From NCBI GenBank assembly GCA_947466515.1, contig CANIEM010000001.1, positions 62,001 to 126,000 on the forward strand: DNA of 64,000 nucleotides, read 5' to 3'. This stretch comes from Verrucomicrobia subdivision 6 bacterium (GTDB lineage Bacteria; Verrucomicrobiota; Verrucomicrobiia; Methylacidiphilales; Verrucolacustridaceae). Below the pieces are notes generated by a model, which was not told the DNA's origin, ran no database searches, and was given only the letters and a program-made list of their open reading frames with translations. The position numbers were made by a program, and so were the translations under genes. Below are positions 43,258 through 52,495 of the stretch, piece by piece (positions within the stretch are counted from its first letter, which is position 1; each line of letters begins with the position of its first letter).

Positions 43258-44130
43258 TTAGGAAACTAACTTCGCTAAAGCTTTTGGAAGCGGGCAGGTA
43301 AAGAGAAGTTCTTGTTTGCTCAGAGGATGGGGGAAGCGAAGGAAGCAGGAGTGGAGGCCGAGGCGTTTTGCGGGATCGGTTTTCGCTCCGTATTTTTCAT
43401 CACCAACAATTGGGCAACCGATGGCAGAGAGTTGAACGCGGAGTTGATGGCGGCGTCCAGTTTCGAGAGTGAGTTCGACGAGAGAGCGGTGGCGGTTTTT
43501 CTTGAGAAGCCGGTAGTGGGTGATGGCGTGGCGGGTGAGAGATGAGGCGGGGCGGATAAAGACCTTAAAGGGATTGGATTCGTCGAGATCGGATTCGAAG
43601 GTACCAGCTTCTTGAGGGAGATGGCCCTCGACGACAGCTTCGTACTTTTTTTCAAAGGTATCCCAGTTTTTTTGAAGGATCTCTTTGGCGTCAGGGGTTT
43701 TAGCGAAAACCATTAGGCCGGAGGTTTGGCGGTCGAGTCGATGAACGATCCAGACGCGTTCTTTGGACCGGGTGTGAGATTGACGGAGATAATCGGTGAG
43801 TTGGAAGTAGGCGGTCTTTTCTGGCTCGGCCTCGCTAGCGATGCTCAGGAGGTTGGTGGGCTTCTCGATGACGAGGAGAGAGGCGTCCTCGCAGAATATC
43901 TTAATACCAGAAGGAAGGGTAGTTTTTGGAATGGCAAAGCGATCGGAGCGAATGGAGACGGTATCCCCGATGGCGAGAGGATGATTGAACTGGGAGACGG
44001 GTCGGCCGTTGACGGTCACGGCTTGGAATTTGAGCCAGGTACGGATCTGCTTCTTTTTCTCATTGGGCCAAGCGGAGAACATCTGTTCGAGAAGAGGTCC
44101 TGGTTGAGAGATAATGAAAGGATTCGGCAT
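43258..44130 (-). CDS. RluA-family pseudouridine synthase
   Basis: The protein has 290 residues. An S4-like RNA-binding domain (about 20-70; IRTWLKFQAVTVNGRPVSQF) is followed by the RluA catalytic domain with the active Asp in VHRLDRQTSGLMVFAK and TLETGRRHQLRVQLSAIGCPIVGDEKYG. It modifies uridines in rRNA or tRNA; the target is not predictable from sequence alone. It converges on the NtrC-type gene, 1 bp away. Confidence 0.92.
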   Translation of the reverse strand: MPNPFIISQPGPLLEQMFSAWPNEKKKQIRTWLKFQAVTVNGRPVSQFNHPLAIGDTVSIRSDRFAIPKTTLPSGIKIFCEDASLLVIEKPTNLLSIASEAEPEKTAYFQLTDYLRQSHTRSKERVWIVHRLDRQTSGLMVFAKTPDAKEILQKNWDTFEKKYEAVVEGHLPQEAGTFESDLDESNPFKVFIRPASSLTRHAITHYRLLKKNRHRSLVELTLETGRRHQLRVQLSAIGCPIVGDEKYGAKTDPAKRLGLHSCFLRFPHPLSKQELLFTCPLPKALAKLVS

Positions 44131-44210
44131 GGGTCAAGCTTGGAGCAAAAAGGGTGCGATGGGAATGTTTGGAGATTGGTCGAAAAGGGGGAAAGGGGTA
44201 GGGTTTGGGG

Positions 44211-44990
44211 ATGAGAATTCTTTTTCTGGGTGATGTGGTGGCCGAGTACGGCCGTGAGGCGGTGCGGGATGGAATGCCGCGATTGATTGAGGAATTTGCC
44301 CCGGATTTTATCGTGGTGAACGGGGAGAATGTGGCAGGGGGAAACGGAATTACGCCGAAGCTGGCTTACGATATTTTTCGGGCAAAGGTGGATGTGATTA
44401 CTTTGGGGGATCACTGCTGGGATCAGAGGGAGATTATGGGTTTCTTTGCGGAGGAACCGCGGTTGATTCGGCCTTTTAACTTTCCCGCGACCTGCCCAGG
44501 GAAAGGCTCGATTGTGGTGACGGGAAATGGAAAGAAGTTGGCAGTAGTGAATGCGATGGGGCGGACGTTTATGAAGGCGAACGTGGACAACCCTTTTCTA
44601 ATGATGGATCCGATTTTGGAGGAGCTACGGAAAGAGACAAAGGTGATCCTGGTGGATTTTCATGCGGAGACGACTTCGGAGAAAATTGCCTTTGGGCACG
44701 CCTTTGACGGGAAGGTCTCGGCGGTGGTGGGCACGCATACCCATGTGCAGACAGCGGATGAGAAGGTGTTGGCGGGGGGGACGGCTTACATTACGGATGT
44801 GGGGTTTTGTGGAGCACACGATTCGGTGATTGGGCGGGAGAAGGGTTTTATCATCGATCGGTTTCGGACCTTGATGCCAGTGAAGATGCATTTGGCGACG
44901 GCGGGAGTGCAGTTGGACGGGGTGGTGATTGATGTGGATGAGGAGACGGGGAAGGCAACCGCAATTCAGAGGATCCAACGACCGAAGTGA
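44211..44990 (+). CDS. YmdB-family metallophosphoesterase
   Basis: This 259-residue protein is of the YmdB family, cyclic-nucleotide phosphodiesterases. The metal-binding blocks are ILFLGDVVAEYGREAV, VVNGENVAGGNGITP, LGDHCWDQ, VDFHAETTSEK, VGTHTHVQTAD and YITDVGFCG. ATG 44211 is used instead of an upstream TTG at 44205. Its stop overlaps the GTG of xseA. Confidence 0.9.
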   Translation: MRILFLGDVVAEYGREAVRDGMPRLIEEFAPDFIVVNGENVAGGNGITPKLAYDIFRAKVDVITLGDHCWDQREIMGFFAEEPRLIRPFNFPATCPGKGSIVVTGNGKKLAVVNAMGRTFMKANVDNPFLMMDPILEELRKETKVILVDFHAETTSEKIAFGHAFDGKVSAVVGTHTHVQTADEKVLAGGTAYITDVGFCGAHDSVIGREKGFIIDRFRTLMPVKMHLATAGVQLDGVVIDVDEETGKATAIQRIQRPK

Positions 44991-46246
44991 ATCGGATAGA
45001 GCCGCTGACGGTATCTGCGTTGACGGCGCAGATTAAGGAGATCTTGGAGGATCAGGTGGGTGAGGTGTCGGTGACAGGGGAGATTTCGAATTTACGGCAG
45101 CAATCTTCGGGCCACTACTATTTCACTCTGAAGGACGAGGGGTCCCAAATTCCTTGTGCTCTGTTTAAGGGGTCGGCAGGGCGGTTGGCGGTGGCTCCGA
45201 AGGATGGGGCGAAGGTGGTGGTGGAGGGGGAGGTATCAGTTTATGCGCCGCGGGGAGCGTATCAGTTGATTGTGAGAAGTTTGGAGCCTGTGGGGAAGGG
45301 AGATCTGCATCAGCGGTTTGAGGAGTTGAAGAGAAAGTTGCAGGGGGAGGGATTGTTTGCGGAGTCGCGCAAGAGACCGATTCCTGAATATGTGGAGAAG
45401 GTGGGAATTATCACGAGTCCGACGGGGGCGGCGGTGCGGGATGCAATTCACGTTTTGCAAAGGAGGTGCCCGCGAATTGGGATAACGATCTTTGGGGTAA
45501 AGGTGCAGGGTGAGGGAGCGGCTGAGGAGGTGGCGGAGGCGATTGGGGAGATGGGGAGGAGGAAATTTGATGTGCTGCTGGTGGTGCGTGGGGGAGGAAG
45601 TTTGGAAGATTTGTGGGCGTTCAATGAGGAGGTGGTAGCGCGGGCGGTGGTTGCGAGTCCGATTCCGGTGATCAGTGGGGTGGGGCATGAGACCGATTTC
45701 ACGATCTGTGATTTTGCGGCGGATGTGAGGGCGCCGACTCCTTCAGCGGCGGCGGAGATGGTGAGTCGGCCGGACGAGGATTGGGTTGAGGAGTTGCGCG
45801 CGTGGAGGGATCGGTTGGGGGAGGCGGCGGTGGAATTTCTGGAGGAGAAAAGGAGGAGGTTGGGAGATTTGGCGGGGAGCTATGTTTTTAGAGAACCGCG
45901 AAAGATGGTAGAGATGAGTGGGCAGAGGGTGGATGAGTTGGCGGTGCAGTTAACGCGCGGTTTAGAAAGCGGATGGCGATATCGAAAGCAGTATGCGGAG
46001 GGTTTGTTGGGGCGATGGGGAGCGCTGAAGCCTGAACGGAGGTTAAGGGAGTTATCGTTGAGGGTGCAGGCGGCAGCGGACCGATTGCGAGCGATGGGAC
46101 CTGAGGAAACGCTGAAGAGGGGGTATGCGCTGGTGCAGACGGCTGAGGGGAAATTGGTTCGAAATGTTGAGCCCGCACGGAGGCTTGGGGACTTGGTTGT
46201 GAGGTTTTCAGATGGAAAGTTAGATGTTAAAGTGAAGGGCAAATGA
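44987..46246 (+). CDS. xseA: Exodeoxyribonuclease VII large subunit
   Basis: This 419-residue protein has an OB-fold (VTGEISNLRQQSSGHYYFTL, residues 30-49), the catalytic domain (GIITSPTGAAVRDAIHVLQRRCP, VVRGGGSLEDLWAFNEE, PVISGVGHETDFTICDFAADVRAPTPSAAAE) and a long coiled C-terminal arm that binds XseB. Start is GTG overlapping the ymdB-like stop. The partner gene xseB is at 14428. Confidence 0.94.
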   Translation: MNRIEPLTVSALTAQIKEILEDQVGEVSVTGEISNLRQQSSGHYYFTLKDEGSQIPCALFKGSAGRLAVAPKDGAKVVVEGEVSVYAPRGAYQLIVRSLEPVGKGDLHQRFEELKRKLQGEGLFAESRKRPIPEYVEKVGIITSPTGAAVRDAIHVLQRRCPRIGITIFGVKVQGEGAAEEVAEAIGEMGRRKFDVLLVVRGGGSLEDLWAFNEEVVARAVVASPIPVISGVGHETDFTICDFAADVRAPTPSAAAEMVSRPDEDWVEELRAWRDRLGEAAVEFLEEKRRRLGDLAGSYVFREPRKMVEMSGQRVDELAVQLTRGLESGWRYRKQYAEGLLGRWGALKPERRLRELSLRVQAAADRLRAMGPEETLKRGYALVQTAEGKLVRNVEPARRLGDLVVRFSDGKLDVKVKGK

Positions 46247-46301
46247 GTGGTGAGATTATGAAGGACGACGGATGAGAGGTTATGGTGTCGATTTTAGGAT
46301 T

Positions 46302-47282
46302 ATGAAAAAAGTGTCCCTACTTAACCCTTGTTTAGTCGTTGGGCTGGTCTTGGGATTGTGGATACCGACCATGGCTCAGAGTCAATCCGAGGTCGGCCCG
46401 ACAAAGGTCAATGAGACAAACGAAGTTACTCCTTTGACTTTGCCTGGTGCGGAAACCTTTATTTTCAAAAAGGTAGGGGAGACCGAAATTCGACTTCATG
46501 TGGTGAAACCGAAAGATTGGAAAGTATCCGACAGGAGGCCGTGTTTGGTGTCTTTCTTTGGTGGAGGTTGGAGTAGTGGCACTCCCGCCAAGAGCATCAC
46601 CTATGCGAAGTGGGCAGCAGAGTATGGTTTGGTGGGGGTGGCTCCAGATTATCGAACAAAGAAACGGTTTGAGGCTAAGCCGGAGGATTGTGTGGCGGAT
46701 GGGCGGGCGGCGGTGCGTTGGATTCAGGAGCATGCGATGGCGTTGGGGATCGATCCAGCGAAGATTGTGGTGCAGGGATCGTCGGCTGGGGGGCATGTAG
46801 CGGCGTGGACAGCGATTCCGGATCCTGTGACGCGCGAGACAAGCTCCGATCCCGTGCCGAATCCTGTTCCGATGGGACTGATTCTTCTCTGGCCAGTGAC
46901 AGATACGGGAACAAACGGGTATGGGGGGCCAAAACGTTTCGGAAATGATGAGGCACGGGCGAACAATCTTTCCGTGACGGGTCGAATGCCTGCCAAGATG
47001 CCGCCCGCTCTGGTGTTTCACGGCACGGCAGACAAGACGGTGAAGTTTGAAAACTCGCAGGCTTTTACGGATAAAATGAAAGCCAATGGGAATTCGTGTG
47101 AGTTGGTTGTGTTTCCCGATGCCCCGCACTCCCCGCAGTCGAGCAAGGAGGGGGAGAAGGGGAAGATCGTAAAAGCCAAGATCGAGGAGGAGAGCCTAAA
47201 GTTTTTGGAAAAGCTTGGATTGGTAAGTCCAGAGCAGGCATCGGCAGGTGCAAAGGCAACGGACAAGGAAGAAGGGGAGTAG
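46302..47282 (+). CDS. Secreted alpha/beta-hydrolase (polysaccharide esterase-like)
   Basis: The protein has 326 residues with a signal peptide ending about PTMAQS. The esterase fold shows an oxyanion block FFGGGW, the nucleophile Ser in VVQGSSAGGHVA, and the late Asp and His in VFHGTADKTV and DAPHSP. It resembles BD-FAE/acetylxylan-type esterases that remove acyl groups from polysaccharides. ATG 46302 is preferred over an upstream in-frame start because it begins the signal peptide. It is the first gene of the plus-strand glycan-degrading operon. Confidence 0.85.
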   Translation: MKKVSLLNPCLVVGLVLGLWIPTMAQSQSEVGPTKVNETNEVTPLTLPGAETFIFKKVGETEIRLHVVKPKDWKVSDRRPCLVSFFGGGWSSGTPAKSITYAKWAAEYGLVGVAPDYRTKKRFEAKPEDCVADGRAAVRWIQEHAMALGIDPAKIVVQGSSAGGHVAAWTAIPDPVTRETSSDPVPNPVPMGLILLWPVTDTGTNGYGGPKRFGNDEARANNLSVTGRMPAKMPPALVFHGTADKTVKFENSQAFTDKMKANGNSCELVVFPDAPHSPQSSKEGEKGKIVKAKIEEESLKFLEKLGLVSPEQASAGAKATDKEEGE

Positions 47283-47284
47283 TT

Positions 47285-48502
47285 TTGTTCAGATTCGTTT
47301 GCTTTGTCGGTTTGTGGGGGCTCTGTCTGAACCTTCAGGCGGAAGAAAAACTTCTATTGATGCAGGAGGCTCGGTTGGGGCAGTTAAAATCGGCTTATGA
47401 GGGGAAGGAGGATCCCAGCCTTCCGCACGAAGCGAAGACGATTACGAAGAAGATCGTGAAAGAGGCGGACAAACGGGTAGGAAAGCCGGTGATCACCATC
47501 ACGGAGAACGAAAACCTGCAGGCGAGTAAGGATCCACACGACTACTTCAGCATTGGAAGGTATTTCTGGCCGGATCCAAGCAAGTCGGATGGGTTGCCTT
47601 GGATCAATCGGGATGGGGAGACCAATCCGGATGCGGTGAAAGCATCGGATGAGAAGAAGTTGGGGGAGATGATCCATACGGTGGAGTATCTCGCACTGGC
47701 CCATCACCTAACGGGGGATGAGAAGTACGGAGCCGAGGCGGCTCGATTTTTGCGGGGCTTCTTTCTGGATGCGGAGACCAAGATGAATCCGCATCTGGAT
47801 TACGGTCAGAGTGTTCCCGGGAAGGCAACAGGACGGGGATGGGGACTGATCGATACGAGGGGATTTATGATTCTGCCCGATGTACTGAAGTTGCTGAAAA
47901 AGTGCCCTGCGTGGACAGCGAAAGACCGAGAGGGAATGAAGGCTTGGTGGACGGCTTATGGGAATTGGATGCAGACGAGTAAGATCGGGTTACAGGAAAA
48001 AAAGGCACCCAATAATCATGGTGCAGCCTACGACGTGCAACTGAGTGCAGTCCTGGTGATGGCGGAGAAAGAGGACGAGGCGAAGAAAGTCTTGGGAGAG
48101 TCATTGCCTGCCCGATTGGACGCTCATATCACCCCGGAAGGGAAACAGCCGAGGGAGTTGGCAAGGACGAAAAGCTGGTCGTACAGCTGCTTTAATCTGA
48201 AGAATATTTGCAAGGGGGCGGTGATGGCCCAGTCGATGGGGATTGATCTATGGAATCACGAAGGGACGGATGGTCGGGGGAGTTTGAGGAAGGCGATGCT
48301 TTATCTTGTTCCTTTTTTGAAAAGGCCCGAGGGCTGGCCGGAGAAGCAGATTACGAAGTTTGATTCGAAGGAGGCTCGTGTTTGGTTGAATGACGGGGCA
48401 GTGGTTTATGACGACACAGGGATCCGAAGTGCCCAGCAAGAGTTCGCTCCGATGGAGAAAGCCGATGTGACGGATTGGGTTTCGACTCCGGTTCAGAAAT
48501 GA
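47285..48502 (+). CDS. Secreted alginate-lyase-like polysaccharide lyase (PL38/PL5 type)
   Basis: The protein has 405 residues with a signal peptide (ends LNLQAEE). The alpha-toroid alginate-lyase superfamily pattern appears: YFWPDPSKSDGLPWINRDG, LAHHLTGDEKYG, KKAPNNHGAAYDVQ and the RELARTKSWSYSCFNL block. This suggests eliminative cleavage of a uronic-acid-containing polysaccharide. Start is TTG, 2 bp after the esterase stop. Exact family (PL5 or PL38) and substrate are uncertain. Confidence 0.8.
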   Translation: MFRFVCFVGLWGLCLNLQAEEKLLLMQEARLGQLKSAYEGKEDPSLPHEAKTITKKIVKEADKRVGKPVITITENENLQASKDPHDYFSIGRYFWPDPSKSDGLPWINRDGETNPDAVKASDEKKLGEMIHTVEYLALAHHLTGDEKYGAEAARFLRGFFLDAETKMNPHLDYGQSVPGKATGRGWGLIDTRGFMILPDVLKLLKKCPAWTAKDREGMKAWWTAYGNWMQTSKIGLQEKKAPNNHGAAYDVQLSAVLVMAEKEDEAKKVLGESLPARLDAHITPEGKQPRELARTKSWSYSCFNLKNICKGAVMAQSMGIDLWNHEGTDGRGSLRKAMLYLVPFLKRPEGWPEKQITKFDSKEARVWLNDGAVVYDDTGIRSAQQEFAPMEKADVTDWVSTPVQK

Positions 48503-48542
48503 AGTGTCGCGGACGTCTTTTTTTCGATACTCTTTCCTTTAT

Positions 48543-50603
48543 ATGAAACCTTTTCTCTCCTGCCTCACTTGGGTGCTTTGTCTTGGCATGGCTTCTATTG
48601 GGTGGGGTGAATCGAAAGAGTCGGCCCATTGGAAAAGTTTTCAGTCGGCGACGGATCGTTCCTTGGCTGAGATCCTGACCGACTACTCCTATGCTGGATA
48701 TGAGCATGGGGAGAAGGCTATTCCTGATGTGGAGGGGCCTGTCTTCAAGGTGACCGATTATGGGGCAATTGCGGACGACTTGATTTCGGACGAGGATGCG
48801 ATTCGGAAAGCAATTGCGGCGGCGGAAGGGGCGGGAGGCGGTGTGGTCTTATTTCCTGCAGGTAAATTTCTTGTCTTTGCGGATCGCTTTAAGGCCGCGT
48901 CGATCCGGATCGGAAAATCAGGGATAGTGATCCGCGGTGCGGGTTTGGGAAAAGGGGGGACGGTGATTCGGGCGATTCACTCGGGTTATCGAGTGGGACC
49001 TTACCCCGTACCGAAAGGGACAAAGGATGGTGAAGGTCGGGATGACTGGTCGAAGATTCCTTATATTTTCTTGTTTGAGGGAGCGGAGGGCGGAAAGAAG
49101 GAGGCAGGGAAGTCGGTTACGGGCGCGGTGAAGCGTGGAAGTTTTGCCATACCTGTGAAATCGACGGAGGGTTTTAAGGTGGGGGATTGGGTGGTGCTAA
49201 AGGCGGGCACACCGAAGTTGGATGCGGAGTTGATGTGTGGATTGCAGCCCGATCCGAGTTGGACCCGAATCATCAAAGATGGCGCTAGCATTAGTGAACT
49301 GCACCAAGTGAAGGAGGTTCAGGGGGAGAGTCTAATTCTGAAAGAGCCGGTGTTGGTGAACTTAGGTGCGGATTTTGAGGCGAAGGTTTCACCGGTGGCG
49401 TTGATTGAGCAGGTGGGGGTGGAGGACATGGCGTTGCAGGGGGGATGGAGGGGAGCATTTGTGCATCATCGTTCGGCTCTGGACGACGAGGGGTGGGATG
49501 GAGTTCTTTTTCATGGGGTGGCGAATGGTTGGGTGCGCAGATGCGCGTTTCTGAATGTGAACACTGGTGTGTATCTGAGGGATTCGGTGCTCTGCTCCAT
49601 CCTGGACAACCGATTTGCCGGAAATAAGGGTCATTATGACGTAGCGATTCGATCTAACTGCACCTTCAACTTGACGGGGTTGACGGAGGAGACGTCGTCG
49701 CCCCAGCACGGGGCATCGACGGGAAACCGGTCGGCCGGAACGGTGGTTTGGCGTTGGCTGATGAGCAAAGCCTCCACGGTTGATTCACACGGGAACGGAC
49801 CTTATGCGACGCTGATTGATCGGGTGGATGGCGGGACGATGACCCGCAGTGGCGGACCCGCACCCTCTTTTCCCAATCATCTGCGCTGGATGGTGTTCTG
49901 GAACTTTTCCTACGACAGTGAAGATGAACAGCCGATTAATCTTTGGAACTATGTGAAAGGGAAAGAGGCGAAATTTGTGAAGCCGCTCTTTGTGGGGCTG
50001 CACGGAAAACCTGTGACTTTGATGGCGGAAGCATTGGAGGGGAACGAGTGTCAGGGGGAGAAGGTAACTCCGGAGTCGTTGTACGAGGCTCAATTGGGGT
50101 TGCGATTAGGGAATGTGCCGGATTGGGTGAGATCGGTGCGGAAGGATTGGGAGAAGGTGAAGGCTCTGGAGTTGCCGCCTTACGTGGCAGCGGATATTGA
50201 GAAGCACGATTTGTATGAGGAGGAGTTTTCCTTGGCAGATCTGTTGAAAGATTGGCAGGAGCAGATGGGGAAGCAGGAGCTGGGGTGGGGGGTGCCGATC
50301 GAACTTCCAGCTTCTGTTCCTGAGGTGAAATGGAAGAGGGACTATGTTCTGTTGCGGACGGTTTTGCAGGCGATGGCGACCTATGCGAATCCGATCGGAA
50401 CAAAGGAGGAGACCGTTCCACAGATGAAGCCAAATGTGGAGGTAAAGTCGGGAGAAGTAGTCATTCAGATGCCGATGCAGTCGGATGCAAAGGCACAGAA
50501 GAAGAATCAAGACGCATTGCGGGTGGCCAAGGAGTTAGCTCCGGCCTGTAAAGGGGTGTTGGTGTCGGACCGGACGAGTTTGAAGTTAACCCTGAAACGT
50601 TAA
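48543..50603 (+). CDS. Secreted right-handed beta-helix protein (pectate-lyase-3/DUF4955-like)
   Basis: The protein has 686 residues with a signal peptide (MKPFLSCLTWVLCLGMASIGWG). It opens with the Pec_lyase-3 motif VTDYGAIADDLISDEDAIRKAIAAAE and GGGVVLFPAGKF, followed by beta-helix repeats (VEDMALQGGWRGAFVHH, CSILDNRFAG) and a C-terminal globular region like DUF4955. It is probably a glycan-binding or cleaving enzyme with an unassigned activity. ATG 48543 replaces an upstream in-frame start. It is the last gene of the esterase operon. Confidence 0.78.
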   Translation: MKPFLSCLTWVLCLGMASIGWGESKESAHWKSFQSATDRSLAEILTDYSYAGYEHGEKAIPDVEGPVFKVTDYGAIADDLISDEDAIRKAIAAAEGAGGGVVLFPAGKFLVFADRFKAASIRIGKSGIVIRGAGLGKGGTVIRAIHSGYRVGPYPVPKGTKDGEGRDDWSKIPYIFLFEGAEGGKKEAGKSVTGAVKRGSFAIPVKSTEGFKVGDWVVLKAGTPKLDAELMCGLQPDPSWTRIIKDGASISELHQVKEVQGESLILKEPVLVNLGADFEAKVSPVALIEQVGVEDMALQGGWRGAFVHHRSALDDEGWDGVLFHGVANGWVRRCAFLNVNTGVYLRDSVLCSILDNRFAGNKGHYDVAIRSNCTFNLTGLTEETSSPQHGASTGNRSAGTVVWRWLMSKASTVDSHGNGPYATLIDRVDGGTMTRSGGPAPSFPNHLRWMVFWNFSYDSEDEQPINLWNYVKGKEAKFVKPLFVGLHGKPVTLMAEALEGNECQGEKVTPESLYEAQLGLRLGNVPDWVRSVRKDWEKVKALELPPYVAADIEKHDLYEEEFSLADLLKDWQEQMGKQELGWGVPIELPASVPEVKWKRDYVLLRTVLQAMATYANPIGTKEETVPQMKPNVEVKSGEVVIQMPMQSDAKAQKKNQDALRVAKELAPACKGVLVSDRTSLKLTLKR

Positions 50604-52495
50604 ACCTTCGGGAGGGAGTGGTGGCGAAGGGTCCACGTCTGGGAAGATTTGTTTTTCAGAGTCCAGTGGCCTGCTTTGGATTCTGAGAGTTCCCAACTGT
50701 CCAATGGGGAGGTGATGGGAGCGACGGCGTGGAGGGCAACCAGGCATCCGTTTCCTGTGTTGAGTTTAGTTTGGAGATAAGGGGTGAGGCTGTTGGGGCC
50801 GTAGATTTGGGTACGGGGTTGTTTAGGTGCGGTGACGTGGCGGGAGTTGGCGTTTTCGAATCCGTTGATAGAACGGAGAACAGCGTGGTGGGTCGCATTT
50901 TTCCAGGAGATGGTTGGGAAGGACGAGGATTCCTTGAGATCAGACGATTTCTTGGATGCGAGGCTTTGGCCTCCGAGGAGAAGACGGGAGGATTTTTTGC
51001 ACTGGTAGAGATGAAGGTGAAACTGCCAAGGTCCGTTCCACCACAGATGGGTTTCGATTTCGACGGAGTCTCCGAGATGGTAGGAGCAGGCCAGGTGATC
51101 TTTTTCGACGGCAAGGGAGCGGGTCTGCTGTCGTCCGTGCAGGGAACCATCCTCCATCTGGGCTGTGAGGGAGGAGTCGATCGGGTAAAGACCTTCGGGA
51201 AGCTGGACATCGAAGCCGACGCCGGTGCGGTAGAAGAGTTTGCCCCATTTATAGGGGCCGAAGACGGTATTGGAGGTGGAGATGGCAGTGCCTGCGTTGA
51301 GGAGTTCGATTTCGCCTTCGATCGAGCGAACGACCAGTTCGGCGGTGGGGATTGGGTGGGAAAAGTCGGAGTTTTCGGAAGGAAGCGGTTGTTCCGAGTC
51401 CTGCCAGAATGGGGATGAGGGGGGGAGAAGAAGTGGGGCGAGACCTTTGGCGGCCCAGTAGGGGGAGCCACCGCAGGAGTATCGTTCGGTGAGGGGGAGA
51501 AATTCATCGATCCAACCGAGGCTAAGGAGGCCTTGCGATTGAAAGATGGGTTGGCTCCAGAAAAAGTGGAGATTTTTTGAAGAAATTCGTCGGGCCAGGC
51601 CTGGGGGTACGGAGGAGGCGCCGCACATTTCGGCCAGAGCGAAGGGGGCGACAGCGTTGAAGCGGTAGGTGAGGGATCGGCCGAAGGGAACATTTTCACC
51701 GGAGGTGGCAAAGAAGTGGGCGTAGTCGGGAAGAAACTCGCGGGTGAAGTTCTGCCAGCGTTTGGTGCGGGTGGAATCGTTTTGGCCGAAGAGCCGTCCC
51801 CACCAGAGGCCGTAGTAGTGGAAAGCGTAGGCGTTGTAGTAGTCGACCGTTTGGTTGGATCCGTCGCGAAACCATCCTTTGCCGATGGCCATGGTTTCGA
51901 GCGTATCGAACCATTGGTTGATCTGAGGGGAGTCGGTTTTTTGACCAAAGCCTTCTTTATCCAGGAAGGAAAGGGTGAGGACGCCGAAGAAGAGGTGATT
52001 GTTGGGGTGGAGTTTAGTGCCGCGAACGGAGGCGAACCATCGGGCGACCTGCTCTTTTTCTTTTTGGGACAAGGGATCCCATAGAAATTCTCGGGCGATT
52101 TCTAGGGCTAAGACGAGGGCGGCCATTTCGACGGTGTGTTGGTGATGGTCTTGGGTGGGACCCCAGTATTCTGGTGAGGAGGGGTTGGTCCCGAGAAGGA
52201 GGGCTTGGCGGACCCAATCGGCAATCGTTTTACGCGAGAGGGATTCGGGTGCTGCGGCGGGGAAGGTGGTGGGGGTGGCTTGAAGCCAGTGGGCGGCCCA
52301 GAGGCAGGGGCGGGAGAAGGATTCGAGGCGATCAGCTTGAGGACTGTGGCTACTTGGTTTTCCGAGGATGGGCAGGTCGGCCTTGCCCGGTTTCATTAGT
52401 TTGGCCAAGGGGCGGAGTCCCTCTTCGGCCACGCGGAGCCAGTCGAAATATCCCCAGGATGGATCTGGGGAAGTTTCGGTTTTTTTTACCACCAC
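50600..52495 (-). CDS. DUF2264-family protein
   Basis: The protein has about 630 residues. Signatures match DUF2264: VDYYNAYAFHYYGLWWG, VPFGRSLTYRFNAVAPFAL and SLGWIDEF. An alpha-toroid N-terminal half is followed by a beta-sandwich. No signal peptide. The frame is open to 52564, but GTG 52495 (or 52492), preceded by AAAGGAGAA, is the likely start. Members occur in polysaccharide loci; the activity is unproven. Its end overlaps the convergent beta-helix gene by 4 bp. Confidence 0.8.
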   Translation of the reverse strand: MVVKKTETSPDPSWGYFDWLRVAEEGLRPLAKLMKPGKADLPILGKPSSHSPQADRLESFSRPCLWAAHWLQATPTTFPAAAPESLSRKTIADWVRQALLLGTNPSSPEYWGPTQDHHQHTVEMAALVLALEIAREFLWDPLSQKEKEQVARWFASVRGTKLHPNNHLFFGVLTLSFLDKEGFGQKTDSPQINQWFDTLETMAIGKGWFRDGSNQTVDYYNAYAFHYYGLWWGRLFGQNDSTRTKRWQNFTREFLPDYAHFFATSGENVPFGRSLTYRFNAVAPFALAEMCGASSVPPGLARRISSKNLHFFWSQPIFQSQGLLSLGWIDEFLPLTERYSCGGSPYWAAKGLAPLLLPPSSPFWQDSEQPLPSENSDFSHPIPTAELVVRSIEGEIELLNAGTAISTSNTVFGPYKWGKLFYRTGVGFDVQLPEGLYPIDSSLTAQMEDGSLHGRQQTRSLAVEKDHLACSYHLGDSVEIETHLWWNGPWQFHLHLYQCKKSSRLLLGGQSLASKKSSDLKESSSFPTISWKNATHHAVLRSINGFENANSRHVTAPKQPRTQIYGPNSLTPYLQTKLNTGNGCLVALHAVAPITSPLDSWELSESKAGHWTLKNKSSQTWTLRHHSLPKV

